A stretch of 38,805 nt of DNA from JAJFFW01 sp038531315. GTDB lineage: Bacteria > Pseudomonadota > Alphaproteobacteria > Caulobacterales > Parvularculaceae. The notes below the pieces were generated by a model, which ran no database searches, had not been told where the DNA came from, and was given only the letters and a program-made list of their open reading frames with translations. The stretch is from NCBI GenBank assembly GCA_038531315.1, contig JBCBBT010000031.1, forward strand, positions 1-38,805, in the 5' to 3' direction. Shown piece by piece: positions 1 to 8,858 of this stretch. Position 1 is the first letter of the stretch. Every line of letters starts with the position of its first letter. A program made the position numbers and the translations under genes.

Positions 1-1
1 T

Positions 2-1141
2 GGAACCTACACAGCGACGTCCGAGACCCCGCAATCCAGCGGCGATATAATCGTCATTCAGACGGACAAGGACGGCAATGCGGCGCCGCCCGTGACCGTC
101 CCCTATGTGGATACAACGGCGCCGCTCCCGCCTGTAATCACGACATTTACGGAAAATATCGACGACAGCGTGACAATTACGGGGACGGGTGAGCCCGGCT
201 CAACCGTAACCGTGAAGCTGCCCGGCGGCGCGACTATTGAAACGACTGTCGACGCCGACGGCATGTTCTCTGTGACCGTGGAGGGGCCTTTCGACGCCGG
301 CGCCTTCTGTCTTCTGCAGACAGATGAGGCCGGAAACACTTCAGAGCAAATCGCATTGCCATTCGAGCCTGGCCGGTTATTCGATGTAACAGCGTTGTTG
401 AACGACACCCGTCAGGAGGGTGACGGCGGCGACTCTGCGTCCAGCCAGTCGCGCTTTGGTGCGAGCGAAACGGCCCGAATCGACAACGGCTTATTTGTTG
501 TCCGCGCCGCAAATGAGGCCGGGGCGCTCAACGGCCTCGATGCGCTTACGGCCAAGAATGTCGTTGTTCAGACTGTCAACAGTCTATCATCTCTTGGCGC
601 CATCGAAGAGAGCGCAGCGGACGAAAGCGCTGCAATCGACGCCGGCGGTCGTAGTCGCGCCTTTGGGGTTCAGCAAACGCCGGCGCTTGTCCCCGGTTAC
701 TCTTCGGTTGAGGCGCGCGGTCTTGGCGCCGCTGATACCGCCATCAGCATCGACACTTATTCTCGCGACGGCGTCTTGTTTGTTGAGGTTTTCTCAATCA
801 AACGCGGTGAGACCGCCACACCGATGCGTGACATTGCGGCCACGCTCTCCGACGGTCGGGCCCTGCCGAGCTGGGTCGATGTCGATCGGAACGGCGTGAT
901 CATGATCTCGCGTCCGGCAGACCTGCAGACGATTGGCTTGCGGATTACGGGACACTCGGACGATGGCGCTGAAGTGATGCGTTACGTGTCGATTGACACC
1001 GTAACCGGAGAGCTCCGAGAGGCGTCGCAATCGCCGTCGCCATTTGCACGCAGCTTTTCAGCACAGTTAGAGCAAGCTGGAAACAGCGACGGTGAGTCTC
1101 TTGCCTTATTACAGCGTATGCTGAGAGAAAATGATCGCTAG
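2..1141 (+). CDS. C-terminal part of a large Ig-like domain surface/secreted protein (5' partial)
   Basis: The reading frame is open from the first bases of the window, so the gene begins upstream; a GTG at position 92 is only an internal codon. The first visible ~120 residues contain bacterial Ig-like adhesin motifs (GSGEPGS-type 'GTGEPGSTVTV', then 'DEAGNTSE'), typical of repeat modules in giant adhesins. A low-complexity Ser/Ala/Asp linker follows, then a C-terminal globular module containing 'LPSWVDVDRNGVIMI', which resembles the cadherin/putative-Ig fold. The protein ends in a charged helix (about the last 30 residues, ending RMLRENDR). No RTX nonapeptide repeats are visible in this part. 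The TolC-like gene starts 71 bp downstream on the same strand, followed by adaptor genes, so this is the probable substrate of that exporter (inference). The exact family and total length cannot be seen from here. Confidence 0.75.
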   Translation, partial: GTYTATSETPQSSGDIIVIQTDKDGNAAPPVTVPYVDTTAPLPPVITTFTENIDDSVTITGTGEPGSTVTVKLPGGATIETTVDADGMFSVTVEGPFDAGAFCLLQTDEAGNTSEQIALPFEPGRLFDVTALLNDTRQEGDGGDSASSQSRFGASETARIDNGLFVVRAANEAGALNGLDALTAKNVVVQTVNSLSSLGAIEESAADESAAIDAGGRSRAFGVQQTPALVPGYSSVEARGLGAADTAISIDTYSRDGVLFVEVFSIKRGETATPMRDIAATLSDGRALPSWVDVDRNGVIMISRPADLQTIGLRITGHSDDGAEVMRYVSIDTVTGELREASQSPSPFARSFSAQLEQAGNSDGESLALLQRMLRENDR

Positions 1142-1172
1142 TCGTCACGTTTAAACCGAAAGTTTAGTTAAA

Positions 1173-1192
1173 TTCGCCATTCTGTAGGCGAA
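1173..1192 (+). promoter_or_regulatory. Small hairpin between adhesin gene and TolC-like gene
   Basis: TTCGCC (1173-1178) pairs perfectly with GGCGAA (1187-1192) around an 8-nt loop, ending 8 bp before the AGGGTGGA ribosome binding site. There is no U-tract, so it is not a convincing terminator. It could attenuate or help process the transcript between the giant structural gene and the exporter genes (inference). Confidence 0.3.
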
Positions 1193-1212
1193 CGAAGATG
1201 AGGGTGGAACTC

Positions 1213-2763
1213 ATGAAAAAATGTTATCTTGTGGCGATGGCGCCAATTCTGTTGGCGGCCTGCTCCACGAGTCCTGACCCATTGACGCTAAACGAGCTCA
1301 CGGTGTCCGCAGACGACCGGCTTGAACGGCTCACCGCCGGGCAAGAGAAAGTGGCGCAGCCGATTGATCTTTATGAGGCGATGGCGCGTGCGCTCAAATA
1401 CAATCTCGATCACAAAGTCGAAGCGATGGAAACGGTGTTGCGATCGCGTGAGTTGAGCGATGCGCGCTTCGACTTATTGCCGGATGTGGTTGCGCGCGCC
1501 GGGTATGCGGGCCGCGATAATTTTAGCGGCGCAAGCTCAAGTCGGATTCTGAGCGACCGTGCGATCGGGGAACAGTCGCTGGTTGCGTCAACGTCCTCGG
1601 AGCGGTTCGTTGTCTCAAGCGATCTGCGCGTCAGCTGGGACGTCCTCGATTTTGGTCTTTCTTATGTCCGCGCGAAACAACAAGCTGATGAAGTGCTGAT
1701 TGCGGAAGAGCGCCGCAGAGCGGTCGCCAACAGAATTATTGAAGATGTGAGGACGGCGTATTGGCGCGCGGTCACGGCGGAAAGACTGATCAATCGCCTG
1801 CGTTCTCTCGATACGGACGTTGACAGTGCGCTATCCTCGTCGGCTGCGCTTTATGAGAGAGGGCGCGCATCGCCGATCTCTGCGCTTACCTATCGACGCG
1901 AGCTATTGTCGATCAAACAGGAAATCCAATCACTGCAGGAAGATCTCGCCGTTGCTCGCCAACAGCTCGCGGCCCTGATGAACCTGAAACCTGGTGATCC
2001 GTTCAAGTTGGTTCTTCCGGCGCGAGACAAATTCCTTGTTGATTTCACGATGCCAGCGGACGCCATGGTGCGTAAGGCGCTCGCATACCGCCCGGAAATT
2101 CGGGAAATTTCCTATCAGCAGCGTATCAACGAAAAAGAAGCGACAGCGGCGCTGTTGAATTTGTTGCCAAGCCTGCGTGCTTTTGGTGGATTTAATTACG
2201 ACAGCAATGAATTTCTGTTCAACAACCACTGGGCTGGCTGGGGCGCGGAAGCGAGCAAAAACCTCGTCGAAGCATTCCGCTACCCGTCACGTCGGAAGGT
2301 GATCAAGGCGCAAGGCGCGTTGCTGGACCAGCGGTCGCTGGCGCTGACGATGGCTGTCGTGACACAGGTTCACGTCAGCCGGACGCGCTTTGAGTTGGCC
2401 AAACGTCGCCTTGAAACGATGCGTGATTTTCACCAAACCCAGGCGACCATAACCGAACAAATCAATGCCGGCGTTAAAGCCAGGCGGATTAGCCGTCAGA
2501 CAGGCATCCGTGAGCAGATGAACAATATCGTCGCCGAGGCCCGGTACGACATCGCCTTGTCAAACCTGCACAATTCATTTGCCAATCTGCACGCGGCGAT
2601 GGGCCTTGATCCGCTAAAGGAAGATGTCGCAGCCGATCTCTCGGTTGAGGAGCTTTCCGGTCAATTGCGAGAAATCTGGCGTGAACGCGGAGACATTGTG
2701 ATCGCGGAAGCCGATCCGGTCGCCAAGAAAATTGCGCAGGTCTCCCACAGCCAGAAGAAGTAA
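1213..2763 (+). CDS. TolC-family outer membrane efflux lipoprotein
   Basis: Predicted outer-membrane channel of the TolC/OEP family, giving the exporter its exit duct. The ATG at 1213 is preferred over the one at 1198 because AGGGTGGA (1201-1208) is correctly spaced from it and because the product then begins with a lipoprotein signal, MKKCYLVAMAPILLAAC, with the lipobox LAAC and the lipidated Cys at residue 17. The 516-residue length fits the family. The body is long, helical and Ala/Leu/Arg-rich in two repeated halves, with 'ARAGYAGRDNF' and 'LRAFGGFNYDSNEF' strand-like segments where the beta-barrel passages are expected. It is the first of four tightly spaced exporter genes; the next starts 48 bp downstream. 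No inner-membrane ATPase is nearby. Confidence 0.85.
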   Translation: MKKCYLVAMAPILLAACSTSPDPLTLNELTVSADDRLERLTAGQEKVAQPIDLYEAMARALKYNLDHKVEAMETVLRSRELSDARFDLLPDVVARAGYAGRDNFSGASSSRILSDRAIGEQSLVASTSSERFVVSSDLRVSWDVLDFGLSYVRAKQQADEVLIAEERRRAVANRIIEDVRTAYWRAVTAERLINRLRSLDTDVDSALSSSAALYERGRASPISALTYRRELLSIKQEIQSLQEDLAVARQQLAALMNLKPGDPFKLVLPARDKFLVDFTMPADAMVRKALAYRPEIREISYQQRINEKEATAALLNLLPSLRAFGGFNYDSNEFLFNNHWAGWGAEASKNLVEAFRYPSRRKVIKAQGALLDQRSLALTMAVVTQVHVSRTRFELAKRRLETMRDFHQTQATITEQINAGVKARRISRQTGIREQMNNIVAEARYDIALSNLHNSFANLHAAMGLDPLKEDVAADLSVEELSGQLREIWRERGDIVIAEADPVAKKIAQVSHSQKK

Positions 2764-2811
2764 CGGTCCCAACGGCTGACCAAGACGACTCTCTAACAAA
2801 AAGATACGCAC

Positions 2812-3609
2812 ATGATTTTGATCATTGGGAACAAAAAATGCCGGATGGCGTGCGCAGCGGTATCGGTCGCAATGATCGCCGCAATCGCGTCGCCAGGGTT
2901 TGGTGAAGATCTGACATCCTATTCGATTGAGGCGTCAGCCGCCGTGGAGCCCGTTCGCGGCGTCGCGCGGGCGAAGAACGAAGCGGTGTTAAGCGCCGGG
3001 CTCAAAGCGCGTGTTGCAACAATCAACAAGAGAATAGGGGAGTCTTTTGAGGCCGGCGACATGCTGATCGAGTTCGATTGCAAAATTCAAAAGGCGGATT
3101 TGGCCGGCGCGCGCGCCGCCTATCGCGCTGCGCGCGCTGACTACGACACCAATGTTGAGCTAAAATCATTTGCGGCCGCGAGCGATCTCGAGATCAAGGC
3201 CTCGCGCGCGGAAATGGAGCAAGCACAGGCGCGTGTCGAAGGTGTCCGCGCTGTATTGGAGCAATGCGGGATCGCTGCGCCATTCGCGGGCCGTGTTTCC
3301 GATCAACACATTCAGGAACATGAGACCTCTGCGGTCGATCAGCCGCTATTGAAAATTGTTGGCGACAAGACGATTGAACTTCATCTGATCGTGCCGTCCC
3401 ACTGGACGACATGGCTTACAAGCGGGGCCGCCTTCACCTTTGAGGTGGACGAAACAGGTGCGCTCGTCGACGCCGTTGTCGATCGCATCGGCGCGGAGGT
3501 CGACGCCGTCAGCAAGACAATCCTTATTATCGGCGCGCCGGCGGGGAATTCGGAAGGCTTGCTTCCTGGCATGAGCGGGGTTGCTAATTTTGATCTGCCG
3601 AGAGGCTGA
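2812..3609 (+). CDS. Periplasmic adaptor (HlyD/RND membrane-fusion type)
   Basis: A short 265-residue membrane-fusion protein. An N-terminal hydrophobic export segment ending near 'ASPGFGED' (about residues 12-32) is followed by a biotinyl-lipoyl-like half ('SAGLKARVATINKRIGESFEAGDMLIEF' region), a short alpha-hairpin (about residues 85-150, Ala/Arg/Glu-rich), the second lipoyl half around 'CGIAAPFAGRV', and a beta-barrel domain. It bridges inner-membrane components and the TolC-like channel in the family. The start is uncertain: ATG at 2845 would give a tidier signal peptide, but neither start has a strong ribosome binding site. The stop lies 2 bp before the next start, indicating translational coupling. 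Confidence 0.82.
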   Translation: MILIIGNKKCRMACAAVSVAMIAAIASPGFGEDLTSYSIEASAAVEPVRGVARAKNEAVLSAGLKARVATINKRIGESFEAGDMLIEFDCKIQKADLAGARAAYRAARADYDTNVELKSFAAASDLEIKASRAEMEQAQARVEGVRAVLEQCGIAAPFAGRVSDQHIQEHETSAVDQPLLKIVGDKTIELHLIVPSHWTTWLTSGAAFTFEVDETGALVDAVVDRIGAEVDAVSKTILIIGAPAGNSEGLLPGMSGVANFDLPRG

Positions 3610-3611
3610 AA

Positions 3612-5018
3612 ATGGCGGTCGCCCACCTGCACCCGACACAAGAGCCCGCAAAAGAAAAACCGGCTGACGCCGTGGGGAGTTCAGGCGGCGGACCGGCGCC
3701 ATCATTTGCGGAAATTCTGCTGGCGTTTGAAGCCAAGGTTCGCGAGATTGAAACGCCCACGGAGTTGTTCCTTCATATTTCAAACGAAGCCCGCAGCGTC
3801 TTCGGCTTCCGCCAGGCTTTCGTGTTGGTGCGTCGTAAAGGCGTTGAGGATTACATCCTGACGGCGGCTTCAAGCGCCGCAAAGGTGGATCGCAACGCCC
3901 CTTTTGTGCGCCGGATCGAAAGCATTTTCAAAGAAATGACCGCCGACGTCGGCTGCGCTGACCAGCATTGTTTCAGTTTGCCAGCCTATTGCGGCGGCGA
4001 CGACCGTGATCTTGACGCCTATCCGTTTCGCGAATTTCTTTACACGCCATTTTTGCGGAATGGCGATACGCTTGGCGGCGTCTTTTTCGCGCGCGAGGCG
4101 CCGTGGCGGGAAAATGACCGGTTGCTCGCGCAACGACTCGCTGATCTCTACGCCCATGCGTGGCAGGCTCAAAGGGCGCCAAAGACGAAGGCGCGGCTTT
4201 CGGTTTCAGGAAAAAGAGTGCGCCTCGGGGCTGGCTTCCTTCTTGTCGCCGCGGCGTTATTTCCAACGCGTATGACTGCGTTGGCGCCGATGGAAATCTC
4301 AGCCGCTGACCCGTTCATGGTGACGGCGCCCTATGACGGTGTGGTGTCTCGGATCGTTGTTGAACAGGGACAGACCGTCGCCGGCGGCGACCGTCTTGTG
4401 GTTTTTGAAGACATCGAGCGGCGAAATAACTTTGCGCTTGCTGAGCGGACGGAGCGCGTGGCGTCGGCGCGCTATCAGCGCCTGGCGCGCGGCGCCATCA
4501 ATGACGCCGAAGCCAAACGCGAACTTGCTGTGGCGAAAGCGGAACTGGAACTTGCGCAGGTTGAAAAATCCTATGCGCTGGAACTGCTTCAGGCGATGGA
4601 AATTGCCGCCGACAGGGATGGCGTTGCAATTTTCTCGGATAAGAATGACTGGGTCGGTCGGCCTGTGCGCGCCGGAGAATCAATCATGCAGATTGCCGAT
4701 CCGTCGCTGATCGAGGTTGTCATCGACATGCCGGTAAAGGAAAGCCTGTTGCTTAAAGAGGGCGCCTCAGTGACGATCTTTACCGACAGCGACCCGCTGA
4801 ACGCGCTGAAAGCGGAAATTCTGCACTTTACGTATGATCCGCAGCCAGATAAACGCGGGATTTTATCTTATAGCGTAACGGCCAAATTGCTGGAAGGGGA
4901 CGCGTCCTTGCGGATCGGCGTCCAGGGGACCGCCCGCATTGAAGGGCAAAAAGCGCCATTCGCCCTTGCCGTCCTTCGTCGCCCGATCACATCATTGCGC
5001 CAGCTGACCGGCATTTAG
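3612..5018 (+). CDS. GAF-like domain fused to HlyD-type membrane-fusion adaptor
   Basis: A 468-residue fusion. Residues ~35-190 look like a cytosolic GAF-type sensor ('ELFLHISNEARSVFGFRQAF', then 'YTPFLRNGDTLGGVFFAR'). A single membrane span follows at about 204-219. The periplasmic part from ~230 is an adaptor: a lipoyl half with 'VTAPYDGVVSRIVVEQGQTV' (about 237-256), a short coiled coil, the second half 'DRDGVAIFSDKNDWVGRPV', then a barrel. Cysteines at 115, 120 and 127 in the GAF part could bind a ligand or metal (inference). Adaptors normally carry no sensor domain, so this may couple a cytosolic signal to export. It starts 2 bp after the upstream stop and ends 3 bp before the M50 gene. 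Confidence 0.8.
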   Translation: MAVAHLHPTQEPAKEKPADAVGSSGGGPAPSFAEILLAFEAKVREIETPTELFLHISNEARSVFGFRQAFVLVRRKGVEDYILTAASSAAKVDRNAPFVRRIESIFKEMTADVGCADQHCFSLPAYCGGDDRDLDAYPFREFLYTPFLRNGDTLGGVFFAREAPWRENDRLLAQRLADLYAHAWQAQRAPKTKARLSVSGKRVRLGAGFLLVAAALFPTRMTALAPMEISAADPFMVTAPYDGVVSRIVVEQGQTVAGGDRLVVFEDIERRNNFALAERTERVASARYQRLARGAINDAEAKRELAVAKAELELAQVEKSYALELLQAMEIAADRDGVAIFSDKNDWVGRPVRAGESIMQIADPSLIEVVIDMPVKESLLLKEGASVTIFTDSDPLNALKAEILHFTYDPQPDKRGILSYSVTAKLLEGDASLRIGVQGTARIEGQKAPFALAVLRRPITSLRQLTGI

Positions 5019-5021
5019 TCC

Positions 5022-7136
5022 ATGACAGCGCCTCTTGATCTCGATGCGAGCCTTCCACAGCTGCGTGACGATTTGCGATTGCTGCAAGGCGCGGGGGATG
5101 GCGACAGCTTCAATAACTGGCTGATTTTTGATCCGGTTTCCCACCGGTATTTCGCCATTGACGGTAAAACGCTGGCTGTGCTCCAGCATTGGTCCCATGG
5201 CAGCGCGCGCGCAATCCTTGATGCGCTGACAGACAGCGCGATTGATCTTGAAGATATCGAGACGATTGTTCGGTTTTGTCTGACAAATGGCCTGACCCTG
5301 GACCCGCCAAGCGGTCAATCGGCGAGCTTTGTAAAACAGGCGGATGCGCAGAAACAATCGATATTCGCCAAGGCAGTACACGGATATTTGTTTTTCAAGA
5401 TTCCGCTGTTCCGACCGGATGCCTTCCTGACGAAATTCAGCCGGTTGGCCGCGCCATTCTTTTCGCAGTCTTTTTGGGTGTTTTGGGCGGCGGCGACCGT
5501 GCTCGGTCTTTATCTCGCGTTGCGCCAGTGGGATAGTTTCACACACACATTCCTGCATTTCTTCAATGTCAAGGGACTGGTGTTCTATGGGCTTACGCTC
5601 GTCATTGTAAAAATCTTTCACGAACTGGGGCACGCATTCGCGGCGGCGCGATATGGCTGCCGTGTCCCGACGATGGGCGTTGCGTTCCTGGTGATGTTTC
5701 CGGTTCTGTACACGGATACAACCGATAGCTGGAAAGTGCTGTCGCGCCGCCAGCGATTGACGATCAGCGGCGCCGGCGTCGCCGTAGAGTTGATGATCGC
5801 AGGCTTTGCAACGCTTGCGTGGGCGTTCTTGCCCGAGGGGCCCTGGCGAAGCGCTGCGTTTTTCGCGGCGACGACGAGCTGGGTGCTCAGCATTTCGGTA
5901 AATCTCAACCCGTTAATGCGTTTTGACGGCTATCACTTCCTTTCCGACCTGATCGCCATGGAGAACCTTCAATCGCGCACCTTTGCGCTCGGTCGCTGGG
6001 CGTTGCGGGAAAGGCTATTCGGCTTTGGCGACGCAGCGCCGGAAATTATTCCGCCGGCGCGTCGTCGATGGTTGATCTTTTATGCGTTCGCCACATGGGT
6101 CTATCGGTTCTTTTTGTTTCTCGGGATCGCCTATCTGGTCCACGAGTTCTTTTTCAAACCGTTGGGTTTATTCCTGTCGACGATTGAAATCGGATGGTTC
6201 ATCGCGATGCCGATCTTCAACGAAATGAAGGTCTGGTTTGAACGTCGCGGTGATTTTATGGCGTCGCGGCGATCGGTCGTAACTGCGGCATCGGCGTTTG
6301 TCTGCGCGCTTGTGCTGTTAACTCCCTGGAGCGCAACGGTCCGCTTTCCCGCTGTTCTTGAGGCGGGGGAGGAAAGTCATGTTTATCCGCTCGGCGCGGC
6401 GTACGTGTCTCGCATGCTCGTCGAAAGCGGCGCCGTTGTTGAGGCTGGCGATCCGCTCGTTGAATTAAGCGATCCGGATCTCGTGCGCCGTGAGACGGTT
6501 GCGCGGCGCCGGCTCGCCTTGTCGAACGCGCGTCTTGCGCGCGTTGCGGCCGATGCGCAAGACCGTGACATCGTCACGATCCTTGAACAGGAGCGCATTC
6601 AGCTTCAGACCGAATTGACAGGGATCGCCGCTGAGAAGGACAAAATGGTGTTGCGCGCGCCCATCGCCGGGGTCATTCGCGATATCGATCGGTTCTTGCA
6701 TGAAGGTCGCTGGATCAATGAAAGCATGCGGGTGCTGACAATCGTCGATCAAGGCGAAGTCCTGCTGCGGGGCTATATCTCCGATGAAAACGCGTCACGT
6801 CTTGAGCTCGGCAAGCGTGCGGTTTTCATTCCGGATTTCCTGGAAACGTCCGCCATTGATGGACGCGTGACGGCGCTTGCCGGCGCGAGCGCCGACCGGA
6901 TTTCGATCATGGCGTTGTCCTCTCAATTCAACGGCCCGATTGCTGTAAGCGACGTTGAAGAGGGCGGTCGTCCGCTTCAGACATGGTACAACGTAACGGT
7001 AACACCGCACGGCCCTGAGCCGATGCCGACAACGGTTATGCGGGGCGAGGTCCACGCAAAAGGACGACGGGAGAGCCTTGCGACAAGAATCTGGCGACGG
7101 GTCGTCCATGTCTTCATCAAGGAAACCAGCATCTAG
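5022..7136 (+). CDS. PqqD-like / M50 metalloprotease / HlyD adaptor fusion (inner-membrane exporter component)
   Basis: A 704-residue multidomain protein. Residues ~28-95 resemble a PqqD/RRE-type peptide-recognition domain ('NNWLIFDPVSHRYFAIDG'). A multispanning membrane region (~145-435) carries the M50 zinc site: HELGH at 200-204 and the distal 'NPLMRFDGYHFLSD', with Asp302 as probable third ligand. Residues ~440-690 form a periplasmic adaptor with a lipoyl half ('AYVSRMLVESGAVVEAGDPL'), a coiled coil and a second half ('LRAPIAGVIRDIDRF'). The family includes proteins annotated 'putative peptide zinc metalloprotease' that accompany peptide or adhesin export. With no ATPase or pump in the operon, this protein is the only candidate inner-membrane core. 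Whether it cleaves the exported protein, a regulator, or nothing is unknown; the catalytic residues look intact. Confidence 0.85.
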   Translation: MTAPLDLDASLPQLRDDLRLLQGAGDGDSFNNWLIFDPVSHRYFAIDGKTLAVLQHWSHGSARAILDALTDSAIDLEDIETIVRFCLTNGLTLDPPSGQSASFVKQADAQKQSIFAKAVHGYLFFKIPLFRPDAFLTKFSRLAAPFFSQSFWVFWAAATVLGLYLALRQWDSFTHTFLHFFNVKGLVFYGLTLVIVKIFHELGHAFAAARYGCRVPTMGVAFLVMFPVLYTDTTDSWKVLSRRQRLTISGAGVAVELMIAGFATLAWAFLPEGPWRSAAFFAATTSWVLSISVNLNPLMRFDGYHFLSDLIAMENLQSRTFALGRWALRERLFGFGDAAPEIIPPARRRWLIFYAFATWVYRFFLFLGIAYLVHEFFFKPLGLFLSTIEIGWFIAMPIFNEMKVWFERRGDFMASRRSVVTAASAFVCALVLLTPWSATVRFPAVLEAGEESHVYPLGAAYVSRMLVESGAVVEAGDPLVELSDPDLVRRETVARRRLALSNARLARVAADAQDRDIVTILEQERIQLQTELTGIAAEKDKMVLRAPIAGVIRDIDRFLHEGRWINESMRVLTIVDQGEVLLRGYISDENASRLELGKRAVFIPDFLETSAIDGRVTALAGASADRISIMALSSQFNGPIAVSDVEEGGRPLQTWYNVTVTPHGPEPMPTTVMRGEVHAKGRRESLATRIWRRVVHVFIKETSI

Positions 7137-7168
7137 TCGCGCTTAACGCGCTGGATCGATCGTATCCG

Positions 7169-8809
7169 CTAGCCCGTGGCGGCGCCGAGCCGCGCAAATG
7201 CCATAAGAAAACAGATTGTCAGCACAAAAAAGACGGGCAATCCCCAACAAAGCGCGTCGACCCTGCCAGGGGCGACAAACCAACCATCGCTTTTCTGGGG
7301 CAGGTTATTATCGCGGAAGCGCTTTAATTGTCCGGGTACTGTTTGTTCGTGCCATTCGGATTTAAAGCCGTCAAGCATGACGCTGCTTAACCATGATACG
7401 GAAATATTTACGCCGCCGCCAATGACAACATACCAGGGCCAGGCGATGTTCGCCGGTTTGATACCGGCGAACGGCACGCCGTTGACGACGGCCATCAGAG
7501 AGACAAAACCGGCGATAACGCCGATCAATAGCCCGCGCTCGGTCGTGTGTTTTGAGAAAAAGCCGAGAAAGTACATCGCGAGTTTCGCGCCGACGAAATA
7601 GGAGCCGACTTTCGTCAGCTGCTCCAGAATGGAGCCGCCGCTTTCGATAAAGGCGAACGCGATTGGGATCGCGGCGATCCCCCAGAACACCGTAAAGACC
7701 CGCGCCATCAGCAGAAAATGACCGGCGGGCGCGTCCTTGCGGAAAAACCGCCCGTAAAAATCGGTGATCGAAGCGGTTGCAAGGGAGTTAAACGCGGAAG
7801 AGAGACTGGACATGGAAGCGGAAAGAACCGCCGCGGCAATGATGCCGAGCAAGCCGGGGATGGCGAGACTTTCCGCGAATGTCAAAATGATCGCATTGGT
7901 CTGTTCAAACGGCCGGCCTTCGAAATGGACATAGAGAAGCGCGCCAATAAAGAAGAACAGGAAGTAGATGAAGAAGGCCGCGTATCCCATCATCAGATAC
8001 GATTTCTTCGCGTCGCCAATATTTTTCGCCGCCAGCGCCCGCTGCACCATCATCTGGTTGGCGCCATAGACCGTCACGTGAAAAAGCGTCATCGCGAAGA
8101 CGCCGGCCCAGATCGTCGGCGCAATGGAAAAATCGAGCGCGGTGTTTATCGGGTTCAGCTTGTTGTCGTCGGCGAGTGCGCCCAGCGCATCAGACAGCGG
8201 CGCCGTCGCATCAAGGACGTTCCAGAGAATGATCCCGGCGCCGATAAAGAGAATGACGCCCTGTAGAACATCCGTCCAGATCACCGCGTTCATGCCGCCC
8301 AGCATAGTGTAGCCCAAGACGACAACCGTCATCAGGACGATGCTTGTGCGCACATCAAGGCCGGTGATGAACGTTACGACAATCGCCGTCGCCGTAAGGA
8401 TCGACGCCGACGTGATCGTTTGCGTGACCAAAAAGAGCGCTGAAATAACGGTGCGGGAGGCGACGCCGAAACGCCGTTCCAGATAGTCATATATTGAGGC
8501 GACGCCGCTATTGTAAAAAAACGGCAGAAACACAACGACAACGATAAAGATGACCAGGGGATAATTGACGTGGATCGCCAGCGCCGCCATGCCCGATCCG
8601 TATGCCCATGCGGGCCCGCCGAGGAACGAAAGCGCACTGACATAAGTTGCGATCACCGAAATGCCAATCGCCCACCATGGCGTCATGCGGGTGCCGAGTT
8701 GATAGTCCTTTGCGGATTTTATGCGTGTGCTGAGCGCATAGCCAAGCGCCAGATTGCCGAGAAGGTAGATGACAACGATTGTCCAGTTCAGGACGCCAAA
8801 ATTTTCCAT
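7169..8809 (-). CDS. Sodium:solute symporter (SSS family)
   Basis: A 546-residue inner-membrane transporter with about 13 hydrophobic segments. The family signature region is clear: 'YQLGTRMTPWWAIGISVIAT' near residue 36, 'GLDVRTSIVLMTVVVLGYTMLGGMNAVIWTDVLQG' region in the middle, and 'AAVLSASMSSLSSAFNSLAT' further on, which carries the Ser residues linked to sodium binding in this family. It probably imports the substrate of the catabolic locus by Na+ cotransport after TonB-dependent uptake across the outer membrane (inference). A GGGGCA ribosome binding site precedes the ATG. It lies 49 bp downstream of the SnoaL-type gene on the same strand, and both are controlled from the promoter region near 9887. 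Confidence 0.9.
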   Translation of the reverse strand: MENFGVLNWTIVVIYLLGNLALGYALSTRIKSAKDYQLGTRMTPWWAIGISVIATYVSALSFLGGPAWAYGSGMAALAIHVNYPLVIFIVVVVFLPFFYNSGVASIYDYLERRFGVASRTVISALFLVTQTITSASILTATAIVVTFITGLDVRTSIVLMTVVVLGYTMLGGMNAVIWTDVLQGVILFIGAGIILWNVLDATAPLSDALGALADDNKLNPINTALDFSIAPTIWAGVFAMTLFHVTVYGANQMMVQRALAAKNIGDAKKSYLMMGYAAFFIYFLFFFIGALLYVHFEGRPFEQTNAIILTFAESLAIPGLLGIIAAAVLSASMSSLSSAFNSLATASITDFYGRFFRKDAPAGHFLLMARVFTVFWGIAAIPIAFAFIESGGSILEQLTKVGSYFVGAKLAMYFLGFFSKHTTERGLLIGVIAGFVSLMAVVNGVPFAGIKPANIAWPWYVVIGGGVNISVSWLSSVMLDGFKSEWHEQTVPGQLKRFRDNNLPQKSDGWFVAPGRVDALCWGLPVFFVLTICFLMAFARLGAATG

Positions 8810-8858
8810 GTTGCCCCTATCGGTTTTTTTGCCTCGCTGTCGGCGTCAGCGGGTTATG

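Noticed and set aside
92..1141. Complete gene starting at the GTG at 92
   Set aside because: The frame is open back to position 2 with Ig-like adhesin-type sequence, so 92 is internal and the gene starts upstream of the window.
2..1141. RTX-type calcium-binding repeats for standard type I secretion
   Set aside because: No GGxGxDxxx nonapeptides are visible in this part of the adhesin.
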